Positions 1 to 9,427 of a DNA stretch of 64,000 nt are shown here, one piece after another. Where the stretch lies: positions 36,039 to 100,038 of the forward strand of contig NZ_JAKSXX010000122.1 in assembly GCF_022829385.1 (NCBI RefSeq). Reading direction: 5' to 3'. The notes below the pieces were generated by a model. That model made no database searches. It saw only the letters and a list, made by a program, of their open reading frames with translations, and was not told where the DNA came from. This DNA comes from Methylobacterium sp. J-070. Its GTDB lineage: Bacteria > Pseudomonadota > Alphaproteobacteria > Rhizobiales > Beijerinckiaceae. The position numbers were made by a program, and so were the translations under genes. Every line of letters begins with the position of its first letter. Position 1 is the stretch's first letter.

Positions 1-144
1 TGCTGCGGCTGCGGGCGGACCCGCGACGAGATCGCCGCCTGGGGGGCGCTGTCGGACGCGCAGCGCCGCACCATCATGTCCGGTCTCGAAGCGCGGATGC
101 GCGCGGCCCATATGACACCGCTCGAAGCCCCGTTGCCGACATGA
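1..144 (+). CDS. DUF1289 small cysteine-rich protein, C-terminal part
   Basis: The first 47 codons read without interruption to TGA and begin with the CCGCGRTRDEIAAWGALSD block typical of DUF1289 (YdhL-like) proteins, small proteins with clustered cysteines that probably bind iron or Fe-S. The start lies left of the window, so the first cysteines are not seen. The stop overlaps the next start as ATGA, so the two genes are probably co-transcribed. The family function is unknown. Confidence 0.8.
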   Translation, partial: CCGCGRTRDEIAAWGALSDAQRRTIMSGLEARMRAAHMTPLEAPLPT

Positions 145-833
145 TCTATCTCGGCCTCGCCGCCCTCGCCCTCGTCCTTGCCGCCCTGATGCTCGGCGAC
201 GGCGGCGACAGCATCGGCGGCGTGATCGAGCCCGACCAGCTCGCCAGCCTCGCCTGGACCGGCACGATCCTGCTCCTGGTGGTGGCCGGGTTCTGGCGGC
301 AGTTCAGGGCCCGGCTCGGTGCCAATCTGCGCGCGCTCCTGGCCTGGGCGCTGATCGGCCTCGCCCTGGTGATCGGCTACAGCTACCGCGACCGGATCCA
401 GGGTGTCAGCACCCAGGTGCTCGGCGACCTCCGGCCCGGGACCGCCGCCTCCACGGCCGACGGCGCCGTCACGATCACCCGGCGGGCCGACGGCGACTTC
501 CGGGTCGAGGCCGAGGTCAACGGCCGGGTGCAGCCCTTCCTGTTCGACACCGGGGCGAGCAGCGTCGTGCTGACCGCCGAGAATGCCGCGTCCCTCGGCC
601 TCGCGCCGGCGGCCTCGGAGTTCACGGCGCGCGTCTCGACCGCCAACGGCATCACCTACGCGGCGCCGATCCAGCTCGACACCCTCAGCGTCGGCACGAT
701 CACCGAGCGGCGGGTGAACGCCATGGTGGCCAAGCCCGGTGCGCTCTCCGCCAACCTCCTCGGCCAGAGTTTCCTGACGCGCCTCTCGGGCTACGAGGTC
801 CGCGGCGACCGCCTGATCCTGCGGCGCCCGTGA
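141..833 (+). CDS. retropepsin-like membrane aspartic protease (TIGR02281 type)
   Basis: This 230-aa protein has hydrophobic segments at about residues 1-20, 33-52 and 62-80, then a soluble domain with the single active-site motif LFDTGASSVVLT near residues 132-143 and a later hydrophobic GQSFL turn. One DTG motif per chain means it should act as a dimer, as in retropepsins. The family is an alphaproteobacterial clan AA aspartic protease anchored in the inner membrane, with unknown substrates. It starts inside the stop of the DUF1289 gene. Family assignment is good; the role is unknown. Confidence 0.8.
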   Translation: MIYLGLAALALVLAALMLGDGGDSIGGVIEPDQLASLAWTGTILLLVVAGFWRQFRARLGANLRALLAWALIGLALVIGYSYRDRIQGVSTQVLGDLRPGTAASTADGAVTITRRADGDFRVEAEVNGRVQPFLFDTGASSVVLTAENAASLGLAPAASEFTARVSTANGITYAAPIQLDTLSVGTITERRVNAMVAKPGALSANLLGQSFLTRLSGYEVRGDRLILRRP

Positions 834-845
834 CCGTCCCGGGCC

Positions 846-1913
846 TCAGGCGGCCCGAGCCTCCGGGGCTTCGCGGGAGACCAGGGCAACGGCCTCCCGC
901 AGGGTCGCGAGGCCGGCCTCGGGCCGCACGCCGTGGGTCGAGAGGTGGCGGCGATAGGCCCGCGCCCCGGGCCGGCCGTTGAACAGGCCGAGCATGTGCC
1001 GGGTCGCCCCGTGCAGGCGCTCGCCCTCGGCCAGGATCTGCGCCAGGTAGGGCTCGAAGGCCTCCACGGCCGCGAAGGCGTCGGCCGCCGGCGCCGCCAC
1101 GCCGAACAGCGCGGGATCGACGTCCAGCAGCAGGGCCGGCTCGGCGTAGGCGGCGCGGCCGACCATGACGCCGTCGACCTCGGCGAGCCGCGCCCGCACG
1201 GTGTCGAGATCGCGCAGGCCGCCGTTGACCGAGACCGGCAATCCGGGATGCCGGCGCTTCAGCCGCGCCGCCCGGCCGTAATCCAGGGGCGGCACGTCGC
1301 GGTTCTCCTTGGGCGAGAGGCCCTGCAGCCAGGCCTTGCGGGCGTGGACGATCACGCCGTCGACGCCCGCCGCCGCCACCGCGTCGGCGAGGGCGTCCAG
1401 CGCGGCCTCGGGGTCCTGATCGTCGACCCCGATCCGGCACTTCACCGTCACCGGCACGCGGACCGCCGCCTTCATGGCCGCCACGCAATCGCCCACGAGG
1501 ACGGGCTCGCGCATCAGGCAGGCGCCGAAGCGCCCCTCCTGCACCCGGTCCGACGGGCAGCCGACATTGAGGTTGACCTCGTCGTAGCCGAACGCAACGG
1601 CGATCCGCGCGGCCTGCGCGAGCTCCGCCGGGTCCGACCCGCCGAGTTGGACCGCCGCCGGGTGCTCGGCCGCCGAGAAGCCGAGCAGGCGCTCGCGCGG
1701 CCCGTGCAGCACCGCGCCGGTGGTCACCATCTCGGTGTAGAGCCGCGCGCGGCGCGACAGGGTGCGGTGGAAGGCCCGGCAATGGCGGTCCGTCCAGTCC
1801 ATCATCGGGGCGACGGAAAAGCGCCATCCTTCGAGATTTCTGGGTTCTTCCGGTCCGTCAATCACTTGCCGTCGCTCTCGTGCTGTACCTCGCCGGGCCT
1901 CGGCGTGCCTCAT
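846..1913 (-). CDS. dusA: tRNA-dihydrouridine synthase A
   Basis: DusA is the FMN enzyme that reduces uridines in the tRNA D-loop (U20/U20a). The N-terminal FSVAPMMDWTDRHCR signature, the NLNVGCPSDRVQEGRFGACLM active-site loop with its catalytic cysteine, KCRIGVDD and VHARKAWLQGLSPKENR are all present, and the barrel is full length. The ATG at 1913 gives 355 aa; a GTG at 1865 would give 339 aa, nearer the family norm. The unconserved N-terminus and the tyrosine recombinase starting 75 bp away suggest the 5' end was rebuilt by element integration, a known fate of dusA. Confidence 0.93.
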   Translation of the reverse strand: MRHAEARRGTARERRQVIDGPEEPRNLEGWRFSVAPMMDWTDRHCRAFHRTLSRRARLYTEMVTTGAVLHGPRERLLGFSAAEHPAAVQLGGSDPAELAQAARIAVAFGYDEVNLNVGCPSDRVQEGRFGACLMREPVLVGDCVAAMKAAVRVPVTVKCRIGVDDQDPEAALDALADAVAAAGVDGVIVHARKAWLQGLSPKENRDVPPLDYGRAARLKRRHPGLPVSVNGGLRDLDTVRARLAEVDGVMVGRAAYAEPALLLDVDPALFGVAAPAADAFAAVEAFEPYLAQILAEGERLHGATRHMLGLFNGRPGARAYRRHLSTHGVRPEAGLATLREAVALVSREAPEARAA

Positions 1914-1971
1914 CGGGCCTTGGATTGCTCGTTGTACAGCTTTGCTGTACCGGCTCGACCCCGTGCTGTAC
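1881..1971. repeat. TGCTGTAC repeats and GTACAGC/GCTGTAC palindrome upstream of the integrase
   Basis: TGCTGTAC occurs at 1881, 1943 and 1964, and an inverted copy at 1934-1940 forms a perfect palindrome (1934-1950, 7-bp arms, 3-bp centre). The cluster lies between dusA and the integrase start. It could be integrase arm sites, an operator or part of the attachment region; this is seen in the sequence but its function is inferred. Confidence 0.5.
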
Positions 1972-1987
1972 CCCCGCGGGGCGCGCG

Positions 1988-3060
1988 ATGGGGACCATCG
2001 TCGAGCGCGCGGGGAAGAACGGGACGACGGGGTATCACGCCCAGATCGTCGTCAAAAGAGACGGCAAGGTCCACCGGGAGACCTGGACCTTCGACCGGCG
2101 CGCGGCGGCCGCGGCCTGGATCAGGAAGCGTGAGACGGAACTCGACGCGCCCGGTGCCCATGACCAGGCGAAGGTCGAGGATCCGACGCTCGGTGCGGCG
2201 ATCGACCGCTACGTCGCCGAATCACGCAAGAGCATCGGCCGGACCAAGGCCCAGGTGCTGCAGGCCATCAAGGGCTATCCGCTGGCCGCCCTGCCCTGCT
2301 CCGCGGTGACGGGCGCCGAGATCACCGCCTTCATCACCGCGCTGGGCAAGGGCGCGATCCGTCGACGGTCGGGAATTACCTGTCGCACCTGTCGGCCGTC
2401 ATGACGAGCGCCCGTCGTGGCTGGGGCTGGCCGCTCGATCCGGAGGCACTGAAGGATGCCGCGTTCGTCGCGCGGCGCATGGGCCTGGTCGGCAAGTCGA
2501 AGCGCCGCAAGCGGCTGCCGACGCTCGACGAGCTCGACCGGCTGATGACGCATTTCGGCGCGGTGCGGAGCCGCCGGCCGTCGTCCCTGCCGATGCAGCG
2601 GATCGTCGCCTTCGCGCTGTACTCGACGCGCCGCCAGGAGGAGATCGTCCGCATCACCTGGGCCGACCTCGACTGGCCCCACAGCCGCGTCCTGGTGCGC
2701 GACATGAAGAACCGGGGCGACAAGATCGGCAACGACGTGTGGTGCGAGCTGCCGCCGGAGGCGCTGGCGATCATCGCGGCTGTGCCGCGCCGCGAGGCGC
2801 GCATCTTCCCCTACACCACAGATGCGATCTCGGCGGCCTTCACCCGGGCCTGCGCGTTCCTCCGGATCGCGGATCTCCACTTCCACGATCTCCGGCATTG
2901 CGGCGTGACCCGCCTGTTCGAGATGGGCCGGACCGTGCCGCTCGCCGCCTCTGTGAGCGGGCACCGCTCCTGGCAGAGCCTGCAGCGCTACACCCCCATC
3001 CGGCAGACCGGCGATCGATTGGTCAATTGGACGTGGCTCACCGTGGCGACGAAGCCGTAG
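1988..3060 (+). pseudogene. dusA-adjacent tyrosine recombinase (phage integrase), frameshifted
   Basis: The N-terminal part (from ATG 1988) carries an arm-binding-like region and the start of a core-binding domain. The frame must shift by -1 near 2345-2355 to continue as RDPSTVGNYLSHLSAV and the catalytic domain. That domain has the first Arg (YSTRRQEEIVRI), HDLRHCGVTRL and SGHRSWQSLQRYT with the nucleophile Tyr. All catalytic blocks are present, so only the shift breaks it; a sequencing error is possible. Its position against the 5' end of dusA matches the described family of dusA-targeting integrases. Confidence 0.85.
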
Positions 3061-3256
3061 TGCGGCTGCTTGCGACCCACGCCGGTCATAAAGACAGCCG
3101 CAAGTGCTTCTCGAAAGCTGTCATTCGTTAGCCCATCTCGTCCGAGCAGGTGCACTGGCAGGGCGAAAGCCGCGCACCGAATCACACCGCCGTTCGCGCC
3201 GAAACCCCAGACGATTCAGACTGGTCGGTTCCCGCTTTAGGGCCGCCCGCGTCTCG

Positions 3257-3955
3257 TCATAAAGTGGCGCCGGGTTCAGGAAGCGGCGCTACGTCGTCGG
3301 AATTATTCCTCGTTGATGCCGACCTGCGCACGAAGATCGCCCAAAGCGCGAAAAGAGCCATACCGCCGCCGAGGAGCGGAAGGCCATAAACGAGCGCAGG
3401 CGTCCCAAAGCGCGGCAGCAGTTCGATCCCGTCCGTACAAGGGGATTGTCCGGCTCCTTCCCGGCGCAGCCTCATCTGATTCCCGGAGGCCGATTGCGGT
3501 GGCGCCAGCAGCGTCGTCTCAGAGCCCTTGTAAAAATGCGCGGTGTTCAGTTCGCAGATGTCGCCCGTCTCGGCGACCTCGATAGACCTGCCGATGCCCA
3601 TCGCGGGTAAAGCGAGGAAAAGCAATAGCACGATCGCCTGGTAAAGGCTGCCGTCCCAAGTCCCGGTCCGAAGGCCCTCCAGCCAAACGACCGGCACCCG
3701 CTCGTGCCACCGATCTCCATGCCTCAACGCGTGCAACACGAGCGCGAACGATGCGACGAAGAGTAACCCAGCTCCAACGACCGCGGCGAAGAACCCGATT
3801 GCGGGCCGGTTAGCCGCAGCGTCACTAGCCGCGTCCCCGACCAGCTTACCGAGGAACGAAGACCCACCTTGGATCGACACGACACTTGCGAGTACAAACA
3901 GAATTCCGGTGATTGACGCCCATTGCCAGATGCGAGTGAGATGCTCTTTGCTCAT
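3257..3955 (-). CDS. unknown multi-pass membrane protein
   Basis: This 232-aa protein shows hydrophobic spans at about residues 12-30, 52-76, 102-122 and 188-208. The loop before the last span contains three cysteines (EICELN-like and GQSPCTDG regions). I recognise no family. Base composition is lower in GC than the flanks and codon use is less biased, matching the next gene, so it may be cargo of the element next to dusA. It lies about 50 bp downstream of the secreted protein gene in the same direction, so the two may be co-transcribed. Confidence 0.6.
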   Translation of the reverse strand: MSKEHLTRIWQWASITGILFVLASVVSIQGGSSFLGKLVGDAASDAAANRPAIGFFAAVVGAGLLFVASFALVLHALRHGDRWHERVPVVWLEGLRTGTWDGSLYQAIVLLLFLALPAMGIGRSIEVAETGDICELNTAHFYKGSETTLLAPPQSASGNQMRLRREGAGQSPCTDGIELLPRFGTPALVYGLPLLGGGMALFALWAIFVRRSASTRNNSDDVAPLPEPGATL

Positions 3956-4006
3956 TCAACCCTGAAGGTCCCGAAATATTCTATATCGATAGATTCTGTA
4001 TGCCAA

Positions 4007-4459
4007 TTATCGCTTACAGGCCTGATTCAGGCCTTTCTGGAGGGCTTCACCGGCTTTTCCGTTGGCGCCGAATGCTTTAAGTAAGCCCTTCGTAATTTCT
4101 CCGGAAGCCTGGACGCGCACGTCCTTACTTTGACAATCTGCACCGCTCACGTCGGCATCGACTGAAACGTTCTCAGAGACGCTGGCTGGGATTAACGCCC
4201 GATCACTTGTATGACAATTAAGACTCGCATTGACGCGGACGTGCGATGCTGGGCCAGAGGATTCGTAGCAGACACTGACCAGCTTATGCCCCTTCTTGTC
4301 GAGTCCCGCCTTGCCTAAGATTGAACAGTCTAAATCCTCAATGGCAGGCTTCAAATTGGCAGTAAGAATACTACCGACCAATGCGTCGCAGGCTTCGCAA
4401 GTTGCAGGCATCGTTAAAATGACGGAAGCTGCAAATAACGAATGCTTAAAAACGTTCAT
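4007..4459 (-). CDS. unknown secreted cysteine-containing protein
   Basis: A 150-aa protein with a Sec signal (MNVFKHSLFAASVILTMPATCEA) followed by a mature domain with about six cysteines, suggesting a disulfide-bonded periplasmic or secreted protein. The C-terminus (FGANGKAGEALQKGLNQACKR) looks helical. No family is recognised. The gene is markedly AT-richer than the surroundings, as expected for imported DNA. Confidence 0.6.
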   Translation of the reverse strand: MNVFKHSLFAASVILTMPATCEACDALVGSILTANLKPAIEDLDCSILGKAGLDKKGHKLVSVCYESSGPASHVRVNASLNCHTSDRALIPASVSENVSVDADVSGADCQSKDVRVQASGEITKGLLKAFGANGKAGEALQKGLNQACKR

Positions 4460-4940
4460 ATTTATACTTCCTTTCGCACCTTATTTAGATGTACGAACAA
4501 TATGGCTATCAACGTACAGTTTACACGTCTATTAATCGACATCAAGCCCTGATTTATATGCCCTGGCCCGCGCGCTGTGCCTCTCGGTCGAGGCGGCCTG
4601 CCTGGGCGAGGCGTTTTTTTTGCCGGGGCTGTTAACGTCTTTTACCGACCGCGCAGCCGCCACTTCCGCACCCGAGATGCGAGGGATCTTATATGTTCGA
4701 GGGAGCGTCGCCGCTCCGAGTATCTGAAACATATCTGCGTCTATGATGACATCTCATGGCATTCGTCGACAACGCTACCGCTGATCCATTTCGACCCGGT
4801 CACTATCTTAACCAAAGCTGCGCGGAGCACTCTTTGAGAGTTTAGCGGGTTGGACGAGGTCCGCTTCTAAGCGTCGGCCGCCCAAAAGCGGACCGTCGCA
4901 AATCCACCCGAACCGGGCTTAACCACTACTCAGCGCTCAA
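4460..4940. other. lower-GC intergenic stretch, no gene recognised
   Basis: About 480 bases with mixed composition, including a run of eight T at 4615-4622. Short open frames here show no family, ribosome site or codon bias. It may hold the promoter of the secreted protein gene and the far edge of the dusA-linked element, but no copy of the dusA 5' end was seen. Confidence 0.4.
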
Positions 4941-6269
4941 TCACGCGTGCGCCACCGGCAGCTCCCCAACCTGCGTCGTGTAGCGCGGCGTGCGCATCTC
5001 GAACTTCGTGCTCCAGTCCCGCCGGCTCACCAGCCCCGCCCGCGCCGGCACCACCGCCCCACGGCCCCAGCGCGCGTTGCACGCGTCCATCGCCGCCATC
5101 AGCGGGCCAGACCGCTCGCGATCCAGCGCGCCGATCAGCGCCCGCGGGCTGTGCGACAGCGGCACGAGGTCGTTCGTGACGATCCCGGCCTTCGAGTACC
5201 GCCAGGGCCGATCTCCCGGCGCGCGCCAGGTCTTCGCCACCCCGTGCCGGGCCGCCTTGATCAGCGCCAGCGTGTCCGACGTGTGCTCCGGCAGGCTCAC
5301 CGTGGTGGACACGGACCGCATCGGCGCGCCCCGGTCGTGCTCGCTCGTGTGGTAGAACACCGTCACATGGTCAGTGCCCAGCCCCTCCCGCCGCAGCTTC
5401 TCGCCGAGCCGCGTCGCGTGGGTGGCCACCGCCTCCTCCAGGGTCGCGCGGTCCTCGATCCGGGCGGAGAACGAGCGGGTCACCGCGCAGCCCTTCCGTC
5501 GGGCCGGCACCAGCTCCAGCGGCAGGCAGGCCAGGCCGCGCAGCTCGTGGACGATCCGCTCGCCCACCACGGTCAGCCCCTTGCGCACGGGCCGCGGGTC
5601 GAGGTCGCGCAGGTCCGCCACGCTCTCGACGCCCATCGCCTGGAGCTTGGCGAGCGAGGCCCGGCCGATGCCCCAGACCTCGGCGACGTCGATCCGGCAC
5701 AGCCAGTGCGCGTAGGCGGCCGGATCGGTCAGGTCGCACACCCCCTGCAGCGTCGGAACGCACTTGGCGATGTGGTTGGCGAGCTTGGCCAGCGTCTTGG
5801 TCGGGCCGATGCCCACGCAGGTCGGGATCCCCGTCCAGGCCCGCACCGTGGCGCGCAGGTCCCGGGCGAGCTCGACCCGGAGCGCCGGCGCCACGTCCGA
5901 GAGGTTCAAAAAGCTCTCGTCGATCGAGTAGATCTCCACCTGCGGGCTGAACTGCCGGTAGACCGCGTTGGTGCGCCCCGACATGTCGCCGTAGAGGGTG
6001 TAGTTCGACGAGAACACCCGCACGCCCCGGGCCCGGCACAGGTCGCGGATCTTGAAGTAGGGGTCGCCCATCCGGATGCCGAGCGCCTTGGCCTCGGCGG
6101 TCCGGGCGATGGCGCAGCCGTCGTTGTTCGACAGCACGATCACCGGCACGGCGGCGAGCCTGGGGTCGAACACGCGCTCGCACGAACAGTAGAAGCTGTT
6201 GCCGTCGATCAGCGCCACGGCGCGGCCGCCGCCGATGCGGTCGCGCCGGCGGGCCTCCGGCGCGCTCAC
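4941..6269 (-). CDS. umuC: DNA polymerase V catalytic subunit UmuC
   Basis: A Y-family translesion polymerase that with UmuD' copies damaged DNA during SOS. The GTG at 6269 overlaps the umuD stop by 4 nt and gives 442 aa. Visible features are [18 protein letters not shown] (first catalytic Asp), the palm motif [11 protein letters not shown] with the catalytic Asp-Glu, [16 protein letters not shown], the helix-hairpin-helix [13 protein letters not shown] and a little-finger domain. The C-terminus ends with the [19 protein letters not shown] tail typical of UmuC. The frame stays open upstream only as a shadow of umuD. Confidence 0.95.
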   Translation of the reverse strand: MSAPEARRRDRIGGGRAVALIDGNSFYCSCERVFDPRLAAVPVIVLSNNDGCAIARTAEAKALGIRMGDPYFKIRDLCRARGVRVFSSNYTLYGDMSGRTNAVYRQFSPQVEIYSIDESFLNLSDVAPALRVELARDLRATVRAWTGIPTCVGIGPTKTLAKLANHIAKCVPTLQGVCDLTDPAAYAHWLCRIDVAEVWGIGRASLAKLQAMGVESVADLRDLDPRPVRKGLTVVGERIVHELRGLACLPLELVPARRKGCAVTRSFSARIEDRATLEEAVATHATRLGEKLRREGLGTDHVTVFYHTSEHDRGAPMRSVSTTVSLPEHTSDTLALIKAARHGVAKTWRAPGDRPWRYSKAGIVTNDLVPLSHSPRALIGALDRERSGPLMAAMDACNARWGRGAVVPARAGLVSRRDWSTKFEMRTPRYTTQVGELPVAHA

Positions 6270-6718
6270 GACAGCTGTCCGCGGGCGACGTGCCAGCGGA
6301 TCGAGAAGCGCACCACACCCCAGATCACGCCCTCGCCGAGGTCGTCGACCGCGAAGGCCGGCAGGTCCGGGTTGCAGAAGGCGAGCCGGGCGACGTTGCC
6401 GTCGATCACCAGGCGCTTGCAGCTCATCTGGCCGTCGACCGCCGCGACGACGATGCTGCCGTGGCCGGCCGTGAGGCTGCGGTCGACGCAGGCGAGGTCG
6501 CGGTCGTAGATGCCGGCCCCCTCCATGGACGCGCCGGCGATGCGCCACAGGAAGGTGGCGGGCGGGTTCGGCACCAGCCAGCGGGGCAGCTCCAGCGCGC
6601 CCTCGAGGAAGTCGTCGGCGGGCGACGGGAAGCCGGCGCACAGCGCCTGCCCGATCAGCGGGACGCGGACCGCATCCGGGCTGCGGACCAACAGCTCGTC
6701 GATGCGGTTGAGGTGCAC
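6266..6718 (-). CDS. umuD: UmuD-type self-cleaving SOS protein
   Basis: A 150-aa S24-family protein that RecA filaments induce to cleave itself, giving UmuD' for polymerase V. The site is [11 protein letters not shown], so cleavage would be Ala28-Gly29 (E. coli UmuD uses Cys-Gly). The catalytic dyad is Ser64 (GASMEGAGI) and Lys101 (MSCKRLVI). Translation starts at GTG 6718 and the gene overlaps umuC by 4 nt. A LexA box lies 20 bp upstream, so it should be SOS-induced. Confidence 0.94.
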   Translation of the reverse strand: MHLNRIDELLVRSPDAVRVPLIGQALCAGFPSPADDFLEGALELPRWLVPNPPATFLWRIAGASMEGAGIYDRDLACVDRSLTAGHGSIVVAAVDGQMSCKRLVIDGNVARLAFCNPDLPAFAVDDLGEGVIWGVVRFSIRWHVARGQLS

Positions 6719-6737
6719 CCGTCACTCCGTCGTGCTA

Positions 6738-6752
6738 GAACGGATGCAGAAC
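6738..6752 (-). promoter_or_regulatory. LexA box of umuDC
   Basis: GAAC-N7-GAAC on the plus strand, that is GTTC-N7-GTTC reading toward umuD, matching the alphaproteobacterial LexA operator exactly and ending 20 bp before the GTG start. Confidence 0.88.
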
Positions 6753-6924
6753 AAATCCTATGCGGCGCCTCGGTTCAATCCGCGGTCGGGATGTTTCTCC
6801 CCGGGCGGTGGACGAATGTGAATAGGGCGGGAAAAGACCAATCCCTATCAGGTTTTAGTAAGCATGATCGGTTGAGAAGAAATCATTCGGAAGCCGCGTG
6901 TCGCGGCGGGCGGGGGAAACGCAG

Positions 6925-7179
6925 ATGGCCATGAAGACGGCGTTCGTGGTGCAGCCGTTCGAGATCCATCGGAAGCGGCTTCGGCCGGCTCGGCAGGAAC
7001 CCGCACAGACCGAGAGCGGCGCGCTAAAGAAGGCCGAGAACCTGGCCAAGCGCATGCCCGGCGCGGCGGCGCTGAAGGTGGTGGCCGACGACGTGACCGG
7101 CGAACTGGAGGGCGTGACGATCCTGGGCCAATGGGGCGAGATCCCCGACGACTTCGCCGAGAGCCTGCAGGGCGGCTAG
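6925..7179 (+). CDS. small conserved hypothetical protein
   Basis: An 84-aa basic-then-acidic protein beginning MAMKTAFVVQPFE and ending with the hydrophobic/acidic block VTILGQWGEIPDDFAESLQ. The ATG at 6925 follows a GGGGAAAC ribosome site and is preferred over earlier codons. A middle stretch (GALKKAENLAKRMPGAAALKVV) resembles the amphipathic part of small cytosolic proteins common in this order. It lies divergently from umuD across about 200 bp. Function unknown. Confidence 0.7.
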   Translation: MAMKTAFVVQPFEIHRKRLRPARQEPAQTESGALKKAENLAKRMPGAAALKVVADDVTGELEGVTILGQWGEIPDDFAESLQGG

Positions 7180-7308
7180 GACCCCGCGCGAAATCGGTTT
7201 GGGTGTGGCGGCGCGTCAGATCAGGCCGCCGCCCGGCCCACCCGTGAGCGATCGGCCGGCCCGGGAGACGAGCTTCGCGAAGGCCAGCGTGGTTGCCCGG
7301 AGTTCAGG

Positions 7309-8433
7309 CTAGCGCGCCGAGAGTGGCTGGGGATGATCCGGTGAACTGGCTTCTACCCTTTCCCTGTTTTGCTCGAGGGCTCTCACCAGACGCCGGCCGA
7401 GCCGAACGCAGGGCCGCTCTATCCAGCGGTGTACTGGAGCGGCAAAGGCAATCGTTATGATCATCGCGGCTGCAATCATGAGGTGGCCGTGGCCTTCTAT
7501 CCCCAACGATGGCGCGACCGCGATCACTGCTTCCTGGGCAATGGGACCGAAGAGGTAGAGCCCGTAGCTGATCGCTCCCAGCCAGGCGAATGTGGGTCCT
7601 TCGATCCGGAACCGCGTGGTCAGCAAGACGAAGAGGATCAGAGCTGCCCAATACGTCGAGATGTAGAGATACCAATTCTGACCGAAGCCGACGTCGCGTC
7701 CATAGGCGAGAACCGAGATGAGCGGCACCGCGAGCGCGATGAGAACCAGAAGGGTAAGGGCGGCTCGTTTCGCATCGGCCCGTTGCTCAACCCGCCAACG
7801 GCGCCAGACAGCACCCCAGAACATGATTGCAAGGGATAGGGGAAGAGCGACCGGCAGAGCTTTGGCAAGCTGGTAACGCACAACTGCCATGGCGAGGGCA
7901 GCCAGGAGCATCGTCGCTGCCGAAATCGCAATGCCGGAAGTCCGCTGAAGAAGGCCAGCTAAGAACAGGATCACACATAGGGCGTAGAAGATCAGCTCAA
8001 TCTGCAAAGTCCAGTACAGAAGAATGATGTTTTCTATACCTAAGAATTGCTGGAGCATCGTCAGATTCGTTAAGATCGTTGCCGTCGATATGATGCGTCC
8101 AGGCAATAGGTAGAAGGCAATGACCCCCAAGAGAACCGAGAGCCAGTACGCCGGATAGAGGCGAAAGAACCGGGTGATTGCAAATTGTCTTATCGGTACG
8201 CTGCTGCGCGCATCGAGCGAATACGGAACGACAAATCCGGAAACGGCGAAGAACATGATGACCGCAACCTTTCCCAGATCTACGTACTGGGTAAGTGCTA
8301 CGAATATCCTTTGCTCGACCCCGCTGCCAATCTGGCCGGTCCTCATCAGATACTGGGCAAAGTGGTAATAGATCACCCCAAGCGCGGCAAGGCCGCGGAT
8401 GGTATCGATATAGCCGAGCCGCGCGCCTCGCAT
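7309..8433 (-). CDS. acyltransferase 3 family membrane protein (OafA-like)
   Basis: A 374-aa integral membrane acyltransferase that would move acetyl or similar groups onto a surface carbohydrate or lipid. The N-terminus has the family signature YIDTIRGLAALGVIYYHF with the catalytic-type histidine, followed by about ten hydrophobic spans and RFFRLYPAYW. It stands alone, so its substrate cannot be told. GC is somewhat lower than in the flanks, as often seen for laterally moved surface-modification genes. Confidence 0.88.
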   Translation of the reverse strand: MRGARLGYIDTIRGLAALGVIYYHFAQYLMRTGQIGSGVEQRIFVALTQYVDLGKVAVIMFFAVSGFVVPYSLDARSSVPIRQFAITRFFRLYPAYWLSVLLGVIAFYLLPGRIISTATILTNLTMLQQFLGIENIILLYWTLQIELIFYALCVILFLAGLLQRTSGIAISAATMLLAALAMAVVRYQLAKALPVALPLSLAIMFWGAVWRRWRVEQRADAKRAALTLLVLIALAVPLISVLAYGRDVGFGQNWYLYISTYWAALILFVLLTTRFRIEGPTFAWLGAISYGLYLFGPIAQEAVIAVAPSLGIEGHGHLMIAAAMIITIAFAAPVHRWIERPCVRLGRRLVRALEQNRERVEASSPDHPQPLSAR

Positions 8434-9023
8434 CGCCTTATCCGTACATTGGCAGGATCACGATGCGAGCCTTGCTCGAGATCGGCCCTAGGCTAAAACG
8501 CCTTGTCTTGCCTGATCTTTGCACATGGTCTCGGCTCGCGGGCAAAATCCTATCTGAAAGGTTAAGGCGCTCGATCTCGTCGCGCCATCAGGCGACGGCG
8601 GGCAGGAGGTCGGCGCATGCGGGGCTGATAGACAGGCCGGCCGCGGTCGAACCGGACCCATAACGAGCCGTTGGCTCGGCCCCGCCCCGATCTGCTCACG
8701 GGGCGGGGGAGCGTCCGATCTCACCAGCGTGAGCCGAGCCGATACGCAACGCGGCTCGGGATGCAGGATGCGGGAGCGCGGTTAGCGGGCGGTGCCGCCG
8801 CCGGGCGGCGGGCGTCCCGGGTCGGGACCGCGCACGAAAAGCCCGCCGCGGCGCTGGGCCGGGCGGGCTTCCCCGGATCCAGGCCCCAGGGGGAGAGCCC
8901 GGATCCGCCGAGATCGTAGATCGGTGGCGGGCGAAGAACAGCCCCGCGCGGCGGCGGCCGGCGGGGCTGAACCGGCCGGCCTTGCAATGCTGCAAAGACG
9001 CGCGGGCGGAGCGGCGGTCCCGG
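8434..9023. other. intergenic region with two GC-rich hairpins
   Basis: About 590 bases without a supported gene. It holds one hairpin at 8839-8870 and one at 8939-8969, both downstream of the minus-strand gene ending at 9024, and probably the acyltransferase promoter near 8440-8560. Confidence 0.5.
8839..8870 (-). terminator. hairpin terminator
   Basis: AAGCCCGCC and GGCGGGCTT form a 9-bp stem. Read on the minus strand it is followed by a short T run, so it fits a terminator for the small secreted protein gene to its right. A second stem (CAGCCCCGC/GCGGGGCTG, 8939-8969) precedes it. Confidence 0.55.
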
Positions 9024-9308
9024 TCAGCCGTGCGGAAGCCTTCGATGCGGCGCATGCCGCGCGGCGACCTCCGCCCGGCGGCGAGCCGACCGAACGCGCG
9101 CCATCTCGGCAAGGCCGATCGGGTGCGGCGGCGCCTCCCGGGTGAACGGCATGTGGCTGCGGACATCGCCGTAGTAGTCCGCTCCGCCCATCCCGAAGCC
9201 GCCCGCCGAGACGGGGCCGCCCGGCGACGGATCGCCGGCGAGGGCGCTTGTCGCGGTCAGGGCGAGAAGGACGGCGGTGCAGATCGAGCGCATGACCGAG
9301 CGAGGCAT
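9024..9308 (-). CDS. small secreted protein, unknown
   Basis: A 94-aa product with a signal peptide (MRSICTAVLLALTATSALAG) and a mature part rich in Gly, Arg and His (GGFGMGGADYYGDVRSHMPFTREAP, then Arg/His-rich tail). The start could be ATG 9308 or the in-frame ATG 15 nt later. Two stem-loops follow its stop, which supports expression. No family recognised. Confidence 0.6.
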   Translation of the reverse strand: MPRSVMRSICTAVLLALTATSALAGDPSPGGPVSAGGFGMGGADYYGDVRSHMPFTREAPPHPIGLAEMARVRSARRRAEVAARHAPHRRLPHG

Positions 9309-9427
9309 CGGCGGGCCGTTTTTTTCAAGGGCGTTCGCGTCACGATGCCGTAAGTGGCCGGAATCGACCATGCGCCCGGGCCGGAGCCGGCGCAGGCTCC
9401 AGAACCATAGGGAACGCGCGGTCCCGC

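Noticed and set aside
4557..4640. Second copy of the dusA attachment sequence at the island's right side
   Set aside because: No match to the dusA 5' coding segment was found in the lower-GC region or just before umuC.
6270..6725. N-terminal extension joining umuD and umuC in one 594-aa frame
   Set aside because: The extension is UmuD read in the wrong frame; the GTG at 6269 overlapping the umuD stop gives a standard UmuC.
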